Positions 34,572 to 43,482 of a stretch of DNA of 64,000 nucleotides are shown piece after piece. This stretch comes from Runella zeae DSM 19591 (GTDB taxonomy: Bacteria > Bacteroidota > Bacteroidia > Cytophagales > Spirosomataceae). Under the pieces are notes generated by a model. That model worked only from the letters and a program-made list of their open reading frames with translations. It did no database searches and was not told the DNA's origin. Location of the stretch: positions 1-64,000 of the forward strand of contig NZ_AUIF01000017.1 of assembly GCF_000423565.1 (NCBI RefSeq). The letters are read 5' to 3'. The position numbers and the translations under genes are program-made. How positions within the stretch are numbered: the stretch's first letter is position 1; the number at the start of each line of letters is the position of its first letter.

Positions 34572-34907
34572 TTATTTGCTTTGGGGAACCCAATAAGTAC
34601 AATAGCCCGTGGCCTCTACAGGGCCTTTAAACAGCATACAGCCTCCGCAAGTTTTTTGTTCTTTGGGCGGCAGCCACAAATTACAATTGCTGCATTGAGA
34701 CTCAGCTTGGGGCGACACCTCCACATAGCCTAATTTTTTCCGGGTCTTTAGGTCGTTGTCCGATACACCCGATAAGTCTTTGCAAGGGTCAATATTTACT
34801 TTTGAGTTCTTTTCCTCAGAAGTCGATTTTGACTGGCAGCTACTCACCCAAATTCCTAAGGCAGGCAGGGTGTAGACCGTTTTTTCGATAAAATTCCTTC
34901 TTTTCAT
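34572..34907 (-). CDS. High-potential iron-sulfur protein (HiPIP)
   Basis: A 111-aa exported protein. The N-terminus has twin arginines (MKRRNFIEK) followed by a lipobox-like VSSC at residue 24. The C-terminal part has the HiPIP cluster ligands: Cys72 and Cys75 (CSNC), Cys90, and Cys103 in the family signature GYCTYW. HiPIPs hold a 4Fe-4S centre and carry single electrons in the periplasm. It sits directly between a large PVC-type dehydrogenase and a Gfo/Idh enzyme and is a plausible electron acceptor for one of them. Cys42 and Cys87 are extra cysteines of unknown use. Confidence 0.85.
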   Translation of the reverse strand: MKRRNFIEKTVYTLPALGIWVSSCQSKSTSEEKNSKVNIDPCKDLSGVSDNDLKTRKKLGYVEVSPQAESQCSNCNLWLPPKEQKTCGGCMLFKGPVEATGYCTYWVPQSK

Positions 34908-34941
34908 GTTGATGAATCAGCCTCTTATAAGCCACCTTATT

Positions 34942-37047
34942 TTATGGGTTTTTGCTTGTGTTAGAGGAAATTAAAAATTCAATGTTTGCTTTGGTGGTGC
35001 TGTCGGCCTTTGCGACTTGTTTTTTTAGTACTTCTTTCAAAGAATCTTCAGGTTCTACTTTTAATTTTTTCATTCCTCTGATTGCTCCTTTCACCACCCA
35101 AATTTGCGAATCAGACCCTTCTTCAAATATTCCAAATAGCTCAGTGATTTCTCCTTTACGATTGCGAGCTCCAATCACGTGTCCAAATTCTTCTAAAAAT
35201 TCATTCTTTGCAGGGGTGATTTGTTGGAAAAAGTTTTTTTGCTGTAATCCCTTCAACAAACCTAACGAGGCGCCTGCCTCTGAACTTAACACACCCATCC
35301 GAAACCATTTGTCCGAAACTTGCTTTTCTAGGATGCTAGCCAATGCTTCGGTGCTTTGTGGCGTCCCAAATTGCCCTACACTCAAACACGCCTGAAAAGC
35401 TACTTTGGGAGAGGCATCTTTGGTGGCGGCTACGATTTGGTCAAAAAGCGCAGGAAAACGCTCCGCTTCGGCTACCGCATAAGCCCTTATTTCAGGTTGG
35501 TTGTCTTTGAAGGCTTCAGCTACTGTATTCTCTTCCAATGCATTAAGACCTTCTAGTGTAAAAAAGGCGTGTAAACGAGCATGAGGATTGGTGTCTTTTA
35601 GCAATATTTCTTTCAGCGATGCTAACACCGATTTGTCTTGTTTTTCGAGCAAAAGGCGTTGGGCTTGTAGCCTCCACCATTGCTGAGGATGCGCCAAAAG
35701 AGCTACTAATTCGGCTGCACTTTTCGACCTCAAACGAGGCTGAACGGGCGTAGGTTTAGCGCCTTTAGGTATAATACGATAAATACGCCCCAATTGACTA
35801 CCCTTGAAAAAATCCATTTCTTCTTTTAAATCTTCGGGAATAGCCGTAGGAGTTTCGATGTGTTGACGATACATATCAATCATGTACAAAATGCCATCAG
35901 GGCCTACGCTCAACTGAACTGGACGAAACCAAGGGTCAGATGAAACCAAAAACTCCTTGTCTTTTTCTTTATCGCCTCTTTTGGCAATAAAAGTGGGACT
36001 ATTGGGAGCCAACGTAAGTATATCTCGATGAACCAGATTGCCAGCTACTTCTCCCGTAAAAATCGACCCTTGGTATTCTTTGGGTAATAAGTCTGCCCCA
36101 TAAAAAGTGCCACCTGATGCTCCCGTGAAGTGGTCTTCGGCGTATTCGTGGCGGTCTAGCTTGGCTTCGGCAAATTGTTCGTTTCGGCGTTTGGTACGTT
36201 CTTTACGCCAATAGGGCGGCGGTGTTTGCTGAAACATCTCAGGGTCGTGGTCGGAGATATTGAGCGCTACATCGTAAGAAGGCAAAAACCCATGCCGATA
36301 CAGATACCGTCCTGCGATAGGTGCATGCTGAATGTGAATGGAATTTTCGGTAAAAAAACGATTGCCCCAATCATCTACCGCCATTCCAAACTGCCCCGAA
36401 CTAGACTCAATTTCAAACTTTCCCTTATCTAGTCGAAACCTAAAATCGCCACCTTTGATAGAAATAGGAGGAGCTTTGGGGGTTCGTAAAAACTTGATTT
36501 CGCCTGCTTGTCCACAGTTAGAAGCATAAATCCAGTTATCTACATTGTAGTGCAAGTTGGTGATTTGAGCTTCGGAATTGCTGGCAAAAAATCCTGTAAA
36601 AACCACTTCTTTCACATCGGCACGAAAATCGCCCGTTGTGTCTTTCAAAAACAAAATATCGGGCGCAGCGGCCACTAATAGCCCCCCTTCCCACGGCAAA
36701 ATACTGGTAGCTTCCGAAAGATGCTCCGCAAAAATCACGGCGGAGTCAATCCGCCCGTCTCGATTGGTATCTCGCAATAGCCTAATGGCTCCGTTGAGCG
36801 TGCCGTCTTCGGGTTTGGAAGGATAGTCGGGCATTTCTACTACAAAAGCATTTCCTTCTTCGTCAAATACCATCTCTACGGGGTCGAGTACCTGAGGCTC
36901 AGTAGCGAAAATATCGACTGTGAGTCGGTCGTCACTCAAAGTAAAACTTTTAAGCGCTTCCTCTGCCGTGAGCGAATCGGTATAATGTCCACACGACAAA
37001 CTCATCCCTATCAAGACGAGAAGCGATAATTTTGTTGGAGCATTCAT
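34942..37047 (-). CDS. PVC-type membrane dehydrogenase without cytochrome c domain
   Basis: A 701-aa lipoprotein-like protein (signal ending in SLSC at about residue 19). The N-terminal six-bladed beta-propeller (about 35-430) has EMVFDEEGNAFVVEMPDYP and RLLRDTNRDGRIDSAV, the pattern of the PVC-type haem-binding/TIGR02604 dehydrogenases. A HEAT-repeat region follows (about 445-690). Relatives usually end in a CxxCH cytochrome domain; none is present, and the HiPIP gene next downstream may take over electron transfer. Substrate unknown, presumably a sugar or polyol. Confidence 0.8.
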   Translation of the reverse strand: MNAPTKLSLLVLIGMSLSCGHYTDSLTAEEALKSFTLSDDRLTVDIFATEPQVLDPVEMVFDEEGNAFVVEMPDYPSKPEDGTLNGAIRLLRDTNRDGRIDSAVIFAEHLSEATSILPWEGGLLVAAAPDILFLKDTTGDFRADVKEVVFTGFFASNSEAQITNLHYNVDNWIYASNCGQAGEIKFLRTPKAPPISIKGGDFRFRLDKGKFEIESSSGQFGMAVDDWGNRFFTENSIHIQHAPIAGRYLYRHGFLPSYDVALNISDHDPEMFQQTPPPYWRKERTKRRNEQFAEAKLDRHEYAEDHFTGASGGTFYGADLLPKEYQGSIFTGEVAGNLVHRDILTLAPNSPTFIAKRGDKEKDKEFLVSSDPWFRPVQLSVGPDGILYMIDMYRQHIETPTAIPEDLKEEMDFFKGSQLGRIYRIIPKGAKPTPVQPRLRSKSAAELVALLAHPQQWWRLQAQRLLLEKQDKSVLASLKEILLKDTNPHARLHAFFTLEGLNALEENTVAEAFKDNQPEIRAYAVAEAERFPALFDQIVAATKDASPKVAFQACLSVGQFGTPQSTEALASILEKQVSDKWFRMGVLSSEAGASLGLLKGLQQKNFFQQITPAKNEFLEEFGHVIGARNRKGEITELFGIFEEGSDSQIWVVKGAIRGMKKLKVEPEDSLKEVLKKQVAKADSTTKANIEFLISSNTSKNP

Positions 37048-37070
37048 GGGGTTATTTATAAAAAAATCTA

Positions 37071-37325
37071 CAAATATTTCGGTCTACAAATATTTTGGTG
37101 CGCTGCACCTTTTGTTGTTGCGGGGTTTATTTTGGTCTACAAATATTTCGGTGCGCTGCACCTTTTGTTGTTGTGGGGTTTATTTTGGTCTACAAATATT
37201 TCGGTGCGCTGCACCTTTTGTTGTTGTGGGGTTTATTTTGGTCTACAAATATTTCGGTGCGCTGCACCTTTTGTTGTTGCGGTTTATTTAATTACGTCTA
37301 CAAATATTTCGGTGCGCTGCACCTT
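37071..37325. repeat. 53-bp tandem repeat array, about five copies
   Basis: Units beginning GGTCTACAAATATTT recur at 37081, 37134, 37187, 37240 and 37295, with spacings of 53, 53, 53 and 55 bases. A partial copy precedes them at 37071. Each unit carries the hairpin GGTGC-GCT-GCACC followed by TTTTGTTGTTG. The copies are nearly identical along their full length. The array fills the 292-base gap between the propeller gene and the PVC-type dehydrogenase gene. Confidence 0.9.
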
Positions 37326-37339
37326 TGGGGGGCTTTGTC

Positions 37340-38602
37340 TTATTTGGGTATTTTTACCAAATCTTGTATCTCGTGGCCTTCGTGGTCAAAACGGGCTAAG
37401 GTATAAACGCTACCATCGTGGCCTACGGCAATAGAGTTGACATAAGTCGGGCGACTACCATCGGGATAAAAAATAGGGCCGTGGTCTTTGTATGTTTGAG
37501 TCGGAATATGAAACGTAACCAAATGCAAATTTTCTAAACCTTTAGCGGCTCCTTTGGCGATTTCATCGGCTCCTTTTAAGCGTTTACCATTGATGTAAAT
37601 CGGCCCGCCCGTAAGATAATAAATGGTTTCGTTGTCGGGGCCGGGCTGAAAACCTAGATAGCCATAGCTAAATTGGTCAAACATTCCGCTTTTTCGCGAA
37701 GGCTCTGAAGTAAGCCTTTCTACCAATTCTATTTTAGGGATTTTGGGATCAAAGCGAAACAGATAACCCGAATTTCCGTGGATACCATACGCCACTTCTT
37801 CGGGTGCGTACCAAAAGATTTTGCGCCAATTGTATCCCATACTTCCTGGACGGGTAGGGTCGTATTTGCCAAAATAATCTAACCTTAAATCTACCCCTTC
37901 TAGCTTTTGAATAGATTCGTTGTTGGGATGATACGTGAAAATATCGCCTTCGGAAGTGGAAAAATAAACAGTTCCGTCGCGGGGGTCGACCACCATAGAG
38001 CGGCACAGTACACGATAATCATCTCCCGGAATCCCTGCTTCGCCCTTGGCCGATACCAACCCTACGGTTTTGAGGGTTTGAGTATTCAAATCAAAATGAA
38101 TAAAATACCCTAACGGCCATGTGATTCCATATAAATGACCTCGCTCACGGTCGATAGTCATGGTAAGAATGCCTTCTCCTTCGGGAGCAAGGGCTAAATT
38201 CTCAAACTGACCTGTTGCCAAATCATAAGATATAAAATGCCCCCCTGGGTATAACGCTTTTCCCGCTGGCGCCGACACTGGCAAACGTTCCATCCCGTCA
38301 ATCATGTCGTACACGCCTACGTGTGTAGCAAAGTAAAGTTTGCCGTTGCTTTCATAAAAGCGCACATGACTTTTGCCTTGCGGAATGGCATCGGCATTTT
38401 TTTCGCCGCATATTTCGGTCAGGTCAGCTACCCATTCGGTGAGGTCGGTGGCGGGGTCATAAGCGTACATTTGACCACCAATCTCGTAAGACTCGGAGCA
38501 GAGAACATAATAAATTTTGCCGTTGCTTGCGGTCGTAATGGCATTATAAGTATCATGTGCCAAATCAAAACCAGAGAAATAAGGAGTTGCAATCAGGGTC
38601 AT
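37340..38602 (-). CDS. Beta-propeller protein of unknown function
   Basis: A 420-aa protein made of repeating blades of about 45-60 residues, such as HFISYDLATGQFENLALAPE, YGITWPLGYFIHFDLNTQT and GDIFTYHPNNESIQKLEGVD, as in NHL/YVTN or lyase-type propellers. No signal peptide is visible from ATG 38602; an in-frame TTG at 38647 gives no better signal. The His- and Tyr-rich loops could bind metal or oligosaccharide, but no known catalytic motif is seen. It lies in the leftward amino-sugar arm between the ceramidase-like gene and the repeat array. Confidence 0.75.
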   Translation of the reverse strand: MTLIATPYFSGFDLAHDTYNAITTASNGKIYYVLCSESYEIGGQMYAYDPATDLTEWVADLTEICGEKNADAIPQGKSHVRFYESNGKLYFATHVGVYDMIDGMERLPVSAPAGKALYPGGHFISYDLATGQFENLALAPEGEGILTMTIDRERGHLYGITWPLGYFIHFDLNTQTLKTVGLVSAKGEAGIPGDDYRVLCRSMVVDPRDGTVYFSTSEGDIFTYHPNNESIQKLEGVDLRLDYFGKYDPTRPGSMGYNWRKIFWYAPEEVAYGIHGNSGYLFRFDPKIPKIELVERLTSEPSRKSGMFDQFSYGYLGFQPGPDNETIYYLTGGPIYINGKRLKGADEIAKGAAKGLENLHLVTFHIPTQTYKDHGPIFYPDGSRPTYVNSIAVGHDGSVYTLARFDHEGHEIQDLVKIPK

Positions 38603-38717
38603 AATTGGGAAAGATTTGAATTTGACAAGGCACAAAAATGACTTCAAAGGACTTTGCTTCCTTTCTAAATGTGCTTGACAATAAATTATTTGGCTATAAA
38701 AACTTTGTTTTCAATTG

Positions 38718-40061
38718 TTATTTTGGAATAAGGCCTACTTGGGTGGCTAGTTTATCTATTTCTTGATAAATTAGCCCTGGCACACGTGCATCCCAAACAC
38801 TCGGCAAACCATACACCATTTGAGAAGAAGCCCCCTCATAGCCCCCTTCTTTCAGAATAGTAGCCGACGGGATGTAGCCCATCACATCGTTGGAATAACC
38901 CATCACAAACACCTCATGTCCAAATCGCTTCTTGCATTCAATGGCATATTCTATCACTAGCTCTCCGCCAAAACTAAACAATGCTTGGTCGCCTATTTTC
39001 CAGATTTGGATGGGGTAGCTATAGGAAGAAAGGAAAGGTTTGCCTTGTTTTTTCTCATTCAAAAGTCTCGTAGCCCAGCGCTGCATATAAGGGGCATCTT
39101 CTTTTTGGACTTTAAGCAGTTCGGCTTCTGTAGGGGGAGGCGACAAGGGCAAATCTATTTCAGCATAAGCCGTGAGAAGCTCTGCCGTTAAGGGGCGCAT
39201 AGGTTCTTCTATTACACGTTCTACTGCTGCCGCAAGTTCCCGCCCGTACTGTTTTGCCAGCGCAATCGTCCGACGAGGAAGGGGGTTTTGGTCGCCCGCA
39301 GCTCCCTGAAAAAACAAAGCGGTGGCTTCGGGATGGGCTTTTTCAAGCTCAATTTGAGCAAATCCTGGATAATCTCCCGACAATTGATAAATATCCAATA
39401 CCGTCGGATGACACGCATACCCAAAAGCCAAAGCTTTGAGTACACCTTTGGTATTGACAACCTTGATGACCGGCACTGCATAGTCATTAGGGCCTTTGAG
39501 TTCTGTTTGTTCTCGCAAACTCGCCTCTTTGTTGTTACGACGATTTACCTGAAACCTTGTTACTCCATTTTGGGCAAATACTTCGACTGGTTCCAAAGAT
39601 TGAATGGCTTTGGCCGCCAATGCTATAACCTGCGCTTCTAATTGGCGAGAGTATTTGGCGATTTTGGCTTCTTCGGTTTCATTCAAAGGATAAATATCGT
39701 GCAAAGCATCGTCCAACACTGGCCCCGAATGCGTGTGTGAGCTGTTGAGAATGATTTGGGCTTTAGACAATCCAAACTGCCGCTTGAGTTGCTCCCGAAT
39801 TCGGTCAGACATTGCCTTGGGAAACCCTAGCATATCAGTGGTAATAAGCAAAACCTTTTGGCCTTTTTCGTCTTCTAATGCCAACGCTTTTGCCCATAAG
39901 TCATGTAGTTTTCCTTCAGAAGCGTGCGTACGAGAAGCATAGCCTGCTTGCCAAATCGCCGTTTGAGGAGTAATGATGACTTTGGCTACGCCGGCTTTCC
40001 AACCTTTGGCCCAAGTGGTAAGGCTCACCAAAAGCCCAATAACCCAAAGCATTTTTTTCAT
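38718..40061 (-). CDS. Neutral ceramidase-like hydrolase (N-terminal domain family), exported
   Basis: A 447-aa protein with a signal peptide (MKKMLWVIGLLVSLTTWA). The neutral/alkaline ceramidase N-terminal fold is recognised from GVAKVIITPQ, ITTDMLGFPK, the zinc-binding SSHTHSGPVL, and FGYACHPTVLD. The C-terminal domain of true ceramidases is missing, as in many bacterial homologues found in sugar loci. The natural substrate may be an amide or ester of a sugar. The ATG overlaps the stop of the upstream aminotransferase gene by four bases, so the two are coupled. Confidence 0.83.
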   Translation of the reverse strand: MKKMLWVIGLLVSLTTWAKGWKAGVAKVIITPQTAIWQAGYASRTHASEGKLHDLWAKALALEDEKGQKVLLITTDMLGFPKAMSDRIREQLKRQFGLSKAQIILNSSHTHSGPVLDDALHDIYPLNETEEAKIAKYSRQLEAQVIALAAKAIQSLEPVEVFAQNGVTRFQVNRRNNKEASLREQTELKGPNDYAVPVIKVVNTKGVLKALAFGYACHPTVLDIYQLSGDYPGFAQIELEKAHPEATALFFQGAAGDQNPLPRRTIALAKQYGRELAAAVERVIEEPMRPLTAELLTAYAEIDLPLSPPPTEAELLKVQKEDAPYMQRWATRLLNEKKQGKPFLSSYSYPIQIWKIGDQALFSFGGELVIEYAIECKKRFGHEVFVMGYSNDVMGYIPSATILKEGGYEGASSQMVYGLPSVWDARVPGLIYQEIDKLATQVGLIPK

Positions 40062-41458
40062 TTCAAACTAATGAGTTTATCGGCGTGAGTGTAGATTTTT
40101 TCGATAGCATTCGCAATCTCGTCCATATCAGCGCGCGTACCTAGGAGCATATTTTGCGTAAACCACACTGCCTCTTCGTTGCAGAGTTTGTCATTTTGGG
40201 GGCAATGATTCCTTTCTACGTATCGCTTAAAATCCAATTGAGATTTTGGATACATTTTCTGGAAATTTTTCGACTGAAAAGCGTCATTGAGATAAGGCAT
40301 ATTGTTGAGCGTAGCGTAACCTTTTGAACACGGCACTCCTTCCGCAGTGAGTGCTTTCAGAAATGTATCTCTCGACAACCCCTTGAAATCCTGCTTTTTA
40401 TAACGAAAAGGAAATAAATGAAAGGCGGCACGGGTTACATTATCATATAATTTATAGGGGACAATGCCCGGGATTTTCTCAATCTTTGCTTTTAAATAAG
40501 CCGCATTTTCGTTGCGTAGGGTTGTTTCGGCATCTAGGCGTTTGAGCTGTGCCAATCCAATCGCCGCTTGGTATTCGGTGATGCGCTGTTTGTTGCCTTG
40601 CATAATCGTCCCGGCGCCAATCACGCCCGAGGCCATTCCGTAAGGATTTCCGTAGTTGTGATATGAAAAACAACGATCCATCAACAAGTCGTTGTCACTC
40701 ACGATAGCACCCGCTTCGCCAATAGCCAAGTTTTTAGAGTTTTGAAAACTAAAACAGCCTGCATCCCCAAAAGTCCCTACTTGCTTGTGGTTGATTTCGG
40801 CCAAGTGCGCTTGGCAAGCATCCTCAATCACGGCCAATTTGTGTTTTTTCGCGATTTCCAAAATCTTGGGCATATTGGCAGGTAAGCCCAAAATGTGCAC
40901 CGGAATGATTGCCTTGGTACGTGGCGTAATTTTTGCTTCGATTTTGGCCGGGTCCATTTGAAAAGTTTCGGGGTCCACATCCACAAAAACCGGCATTGCT
41001 CCGTTTGCAATCACGGGGGCCACTGTACCTATAAAAGTATAAGGCGGGACCAATACTTCGTCCCCACCCCGAATATCCAATTGTGCCAAAGCTGTAATGA
41101 GGGCATTGGTACCGTTGACAACCGCCAAAGAACGTTTTGAGCCGACGGTTGCCGCCCATTTTGCTTCAAATTCAGTTACTACACCCGCTCTTGACCACAC
41201 ACCACTCCGAATCACCTCAAGGAGCTGTTTTTCGTCAGTTTCGGGCTTCCAAATCGGCCAAGTAGGCCACGGTTTTGTCCGTACGGGCTTCCCGCCTAAT
41301 AAAGCAGGTGGCTCTGCCAACGAAAAAGTAACGGGTACTTCTCGTGAAGGTGGCGTTTGAAGTTTTTCGGTGAGCAAGGTCGGCGTCAGCATGGCGCCTA
41401 AACCCGTCAGAGAATTGCGCTTCAAAAATTCGCGTCTGGAAAAGGGTTGAGAGGGCAT
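40058..41458 (-). CDS. Tat-exported DegT/DnrJ/EryC1/StrS-family aminotransferase
   Basis: A 466-aa PLP enzyme of the sugar-aminotransferase family. The core has VVNGTNALITALAQLDI, VPPYTFIGTVAPVI, AVIEDACQAHLA (PLP-binding Asp) and FSFQNSKNLAIGEAGA with the Schiff-base Lys. Ahead of it is a twin-arginine signal, PFSRREFLKRNSLTGLG, beginning six residues after ATG 41458. Members are normally cytoplasmic, so export of a folded PLP enzyme is unusual. It lies between a Gfo/Idh enzyme (19 bases) and a ceramidase-like gene (4-base overlap). A 3-keto-sugar made by the oxidoreductase is a conceivable substrate. Confidence 0.87.
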   Translation of the reverse strand: MPSQPFSRREFLKRNSLTGLGAMLTPTLLTEKLQTPPSREVPVTFSLAEPPALLGGKPVRTKPWPTWPIWKPETDEKQLLEVIRSGVWSRAGVVTEFEAKWAATVGSKRSLAVVNGTNALITALAQLDIRGGDEVLVPPYTFIGTVAPVIANGAMPVFVDVDPETFQMDPAKIEAKITPRTKAIIPVHILGLPANMPKILEIAKKHKLAVIEDACQAHLAEINHKQVGTFGDAGCFSFQNSKNLAIGEAGAIVSDNDLLMDRCFSYHNYGNPYGMASGVIGAGTIMQGNKQRITEYQAAIGLAQLKRLDAETTLRNENAAYLKAKIEKIPGIVPYKLYDNVTRAAFHLFPFRYKKQDFKGLSRDTFLKALTAEGVPCSKGYATLNNMPYLNDAFQSKNFQKMYPKSQLDFKRYVERNHCPQNDKLCNEEAVWFTQNMLLGTRADMDEIANAIEKIYTHADKLISLK

Positions 41459-41477
41459 AGTAATGACTTTTTTAGAT

Positions 41478-42491
41478 TTATGCTTTTCTTGCTTTTTTGA
41501 GTACACTTTCTATGGTTACGGGTGCACCACCTTGGCGCTTGCTTTCGTCTGCGGCTTCCATAAAAGCAAAGATTTCGATGGTTTCTTCGGGAGTAACAGG
41601 CACACTTCCTGTCTCAAAATAGTTAACAATATCTTTGAGCAACGGCTCGTATCCACCATAAGGCCCTAAGACGATGTTGCCGTTTTGGGTATAAACCGTT
41701 CCGCCATAATCGTGTTTTCCAGTACGAGTGCCACGAAAAGTACCTACTCGTCCATCCGCCCAAGTACCTACTACAATATCCGTACTGTCGTTGTTGATTC
41801 TCACTACCTGCTTGCAGCCTGTACCCATGACGGTATAAAGCGTCTCTACTCCATGAATACCGTACCAAAACAAATCGGGGTGCGTTTTTTCTAAAACAGC
41901 AGGACTAAATGTATCGGCTCCTACTACGATGCTTTTATCGACTTTTTCGATTCCTTTGATATGTCGTAAAGAGGAGGCCGAGAAAACGGGTATTTTGTAC
42001 TTTTTGGATGCTTCAAAAATCGCAATCGCATCCGAAAGCGAAGCGGCGATTGGTTTGTCAATAAAAAGACGTTTTTCTGACTTAAGAACCTGAATCGCTT
42101 GCTCCAAATGTAGACGACCGTCGTTGGTTTCGAGCAATACTACATCTACTTTTTTTAGTAAATCAGCAATCGAATCCACGATTTCTACATTATACTTTTT
42201 TACTTCTTCGATATAGCCCGGAATCCGTTTCGTGCTACTTTCGATGTCTTTGCTACCGTATGGATAAGCTGCTACTATTTTATAACCTCCAAAATCAGCA
42301 CTCGCTTCAGGGGCGTTGAGTACTTTGGTGAAGGCCGTACTATGAGAAGTATCAAGCCCGATAATGCCCACCCGCTTGCCTTCAGCTATCGTCTGAGCAG
42401 AAGTACGAAGAGGGTCTAGCATTCCCAAAGTTAAAGTTCCTAAAGCAGCATTTTTTACAAACTTTCTACGGTTATATAGTGATTGAGCCAT
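41478..42491 (-). CDS. Exported Gfo/Idh/MocA-family oxidoreductase, first gene of the leftward arm
   Basis: A 337-aa protein with a twin-arginine-like start (YNRRKFVKNAALGTLTLG). The Rossmann domain reads KRVGIIGLDTSHSTAF, and the catalytic motif is LFIDKPIAASLSDA, with Asp-Lys-Pro in place of Glu-Lys-Pro. A shortened C-terminal domain follows. It is transcribed divergently from gntR across 155 bases that contain two operator-like sites, so it is probably the first controlled gene. The substrate is unknown. Confidence 0.83.
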   Translation of the reverse strand: MAQSLYNRRKFVKNAALGTLTLGMLDPLRTSAQTIAEGKRVGIIGLDTSHSTAFTKVLNAPEASADFGGYKIVAAYPYGSKDIESSTKRIPGYIEEVKKYNVEIVDSIADLLKKVDVVLLETNDGRLHLEQAIQVLKSEKRLFIDKPIAASLSDAIAIFEASKKYKIPVFSASSLRHIKGIEKVDKSIVVGADTFSPAVLEKTHPDLFWYGIHGVETLYTVMGTGCKQVVRINNDSTDIVVGTWADGRVGTFRGTRTGKHDYGGTVYTQNGNIVLGPYGGYEPLLKDIVNYFETGSVPVTPEETIEIFAFMEAADESKRQGGAPVTIESVLKKARKA

Positions 42492-42610
42492 GATAAAATG
42501 TTGAGAGTTAAATAATAGACAATAATATATCTATATTTAGTAAGTCTTTTTGTACTATTACTACGGTAGTTTGAACAAATATTTTTTTAACTTTACAAAG
42601 ATAGTTAAAA

Positions 42611-42645
42611 TTTGTTTACATTTTTGCATAAAATTTGATTACAAA
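42611..42645. promoter_or_regulatory. Candidate GntR operators upstream of gntR
   Basis: TTTGTTTACATT (42611-42622) and TTTGATTACAAA (42634-42645) share the TTTGnnTACA core with the susC-upstream sites. The second lies directly against the gntR ATG at 42647, a position suited to autorepression. Both lie in the divergent interval with the leftward arm. Confidence 0.55.
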
Positions 42646-42646
42646 A

Positions 42647-43285
42647 ATGAAGATTGATTCTCTTGCTAATAAAGTATATATAGAGCTTCGCAAAAAAATC
42701 CTCTCCAACCAACTCGTATCAGGCACGCGCCTAAAGGAGGATATTTGGGCCAAACGCCTAGATGTAAATCGCATGGCTGTAAGAGAGGCACTAACGCGAC
42801 TTTTGGGCGAACAGCTCATTGAGACGGGCGAAAAGGGCGGGTATTTTGTAAAATCGATGAGTGCAGAAGATGTAAGGCAAATCCGCGAACTCCGCGAAAT
42901 CTTAGAGTTGGGGGCTATTCGGTTGGCTATTCAGAAAATCGACGAACAAGGCATTCAGAAGCTGGAGGAAATCTGCAATGATTTTACATCAATGGTGGAG
43001 CGGGGGTATTTTGGAGGTGCTTGCGAAGCCGATGTTAAATTTCATGAAACTTTGATTGATTGTGCTCAAAATGAGAAACTAAAAGATATTTATGAAATCA
43101 GTAATATTCCCTTATTTCATCAAAAGCTAGGTAAATCGCAGACTCATATGGATGACTATGAGCTTACCGACCAAGAGCATCGACAAATCTTAAAGGCGCT
43201 CAAAGAAAAAGACATAAAGCTTGCAGAGGAGACTCTTAGCAAGCATCTCCTCCGTGGCGAAGTAGAAGCGTTGGAGCTGGATTGA
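42647..43285 (+). CDS. GntR-family regulator, FCD subgroup
   Basis: A 212-aa regulator with an N-terminal winged helix (SLANKVYIELRKKILSNQLV, then WAKRLDVNRMAVREALTRLL as the helix-turn-helix) and a C-terminal all-helical FCD ligand domain (about 75-205). His residues in KFHETLIDCA and the terminal SKHL segment fit the metal site of FCD proteins. Relatives sense sugar acids. It stands between the two divergent arms of the amino-sugar locus. An in-frame TTG at 42635 is possible, but ATG 42647 gives the usual beginning. A terminator follows. Confidence 0.9.
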   Translation: MKIDSLANKVYIELRKKILSNQLVSGTRLKEDIWAKRLDVNRMAVREALTRLLGEQLIETGEKGGYFVKSMSAEDVRQIRELREILELGAIRLAIQKIDEQGIQKLEEICNDFTSMVERGYFGGACEADVKFHETLIDCAQNEKLKDIYEISNIPLFHQKLGKSQTHMDDYELTDQEHRQILKALKEKDIKLAEETLSKHLLRGEVEALELD

Positions 43286-43324
43286 TACTTATTATACTTG
43301 TTTACTGTTCCTTTGATTCACCCT

Positions 43325-43360
43325 AGGCTGTTATCTTATTAAGGTAGCAGCCTCTTTTTT
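43325..43360 (+). terminator. Terminator after gntR
   Basis: AGGCTG pairs with CAGCCT, extended by TATC/GGTA inside the loop, and is followed by six T residues. Confidence 0.8.
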
Positions 43361-43447
43361 CTCTAAAAACTCCAATTATTGCTTGGCATTGTTAACTAAC
43401 AGGCTGTGTGTAGTTAGTTTTCGTAAAAAAAACTTTACACAATTTTT

Positions 43448-43482
43448 TTTGTTTACAAAAATAAGTTTTCTTTGTAAACAAA
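43448..43482. promoter_or_regulatory. Paired GntR-type operator upstream of susC
   Basis: TTTGTTTACAAA (43448-43459) and TTTGTAAACAAT (43471-43482) are reverse complements at 11 of 12 positions, with centres 23 bases apart. Each also has the TTGTnnACAA form bound by FCD-type GntR regulators. They lie about 145 bases before the susC ATG. Confidence 0.6.

Noticed and set aside
37071-37325. Possible CRISPR array in the 53-bp repeat block
   Set aside because: The whole unit is repeated with almost no variable part, so there are no distinct spacers, and no cas gene is nearby.
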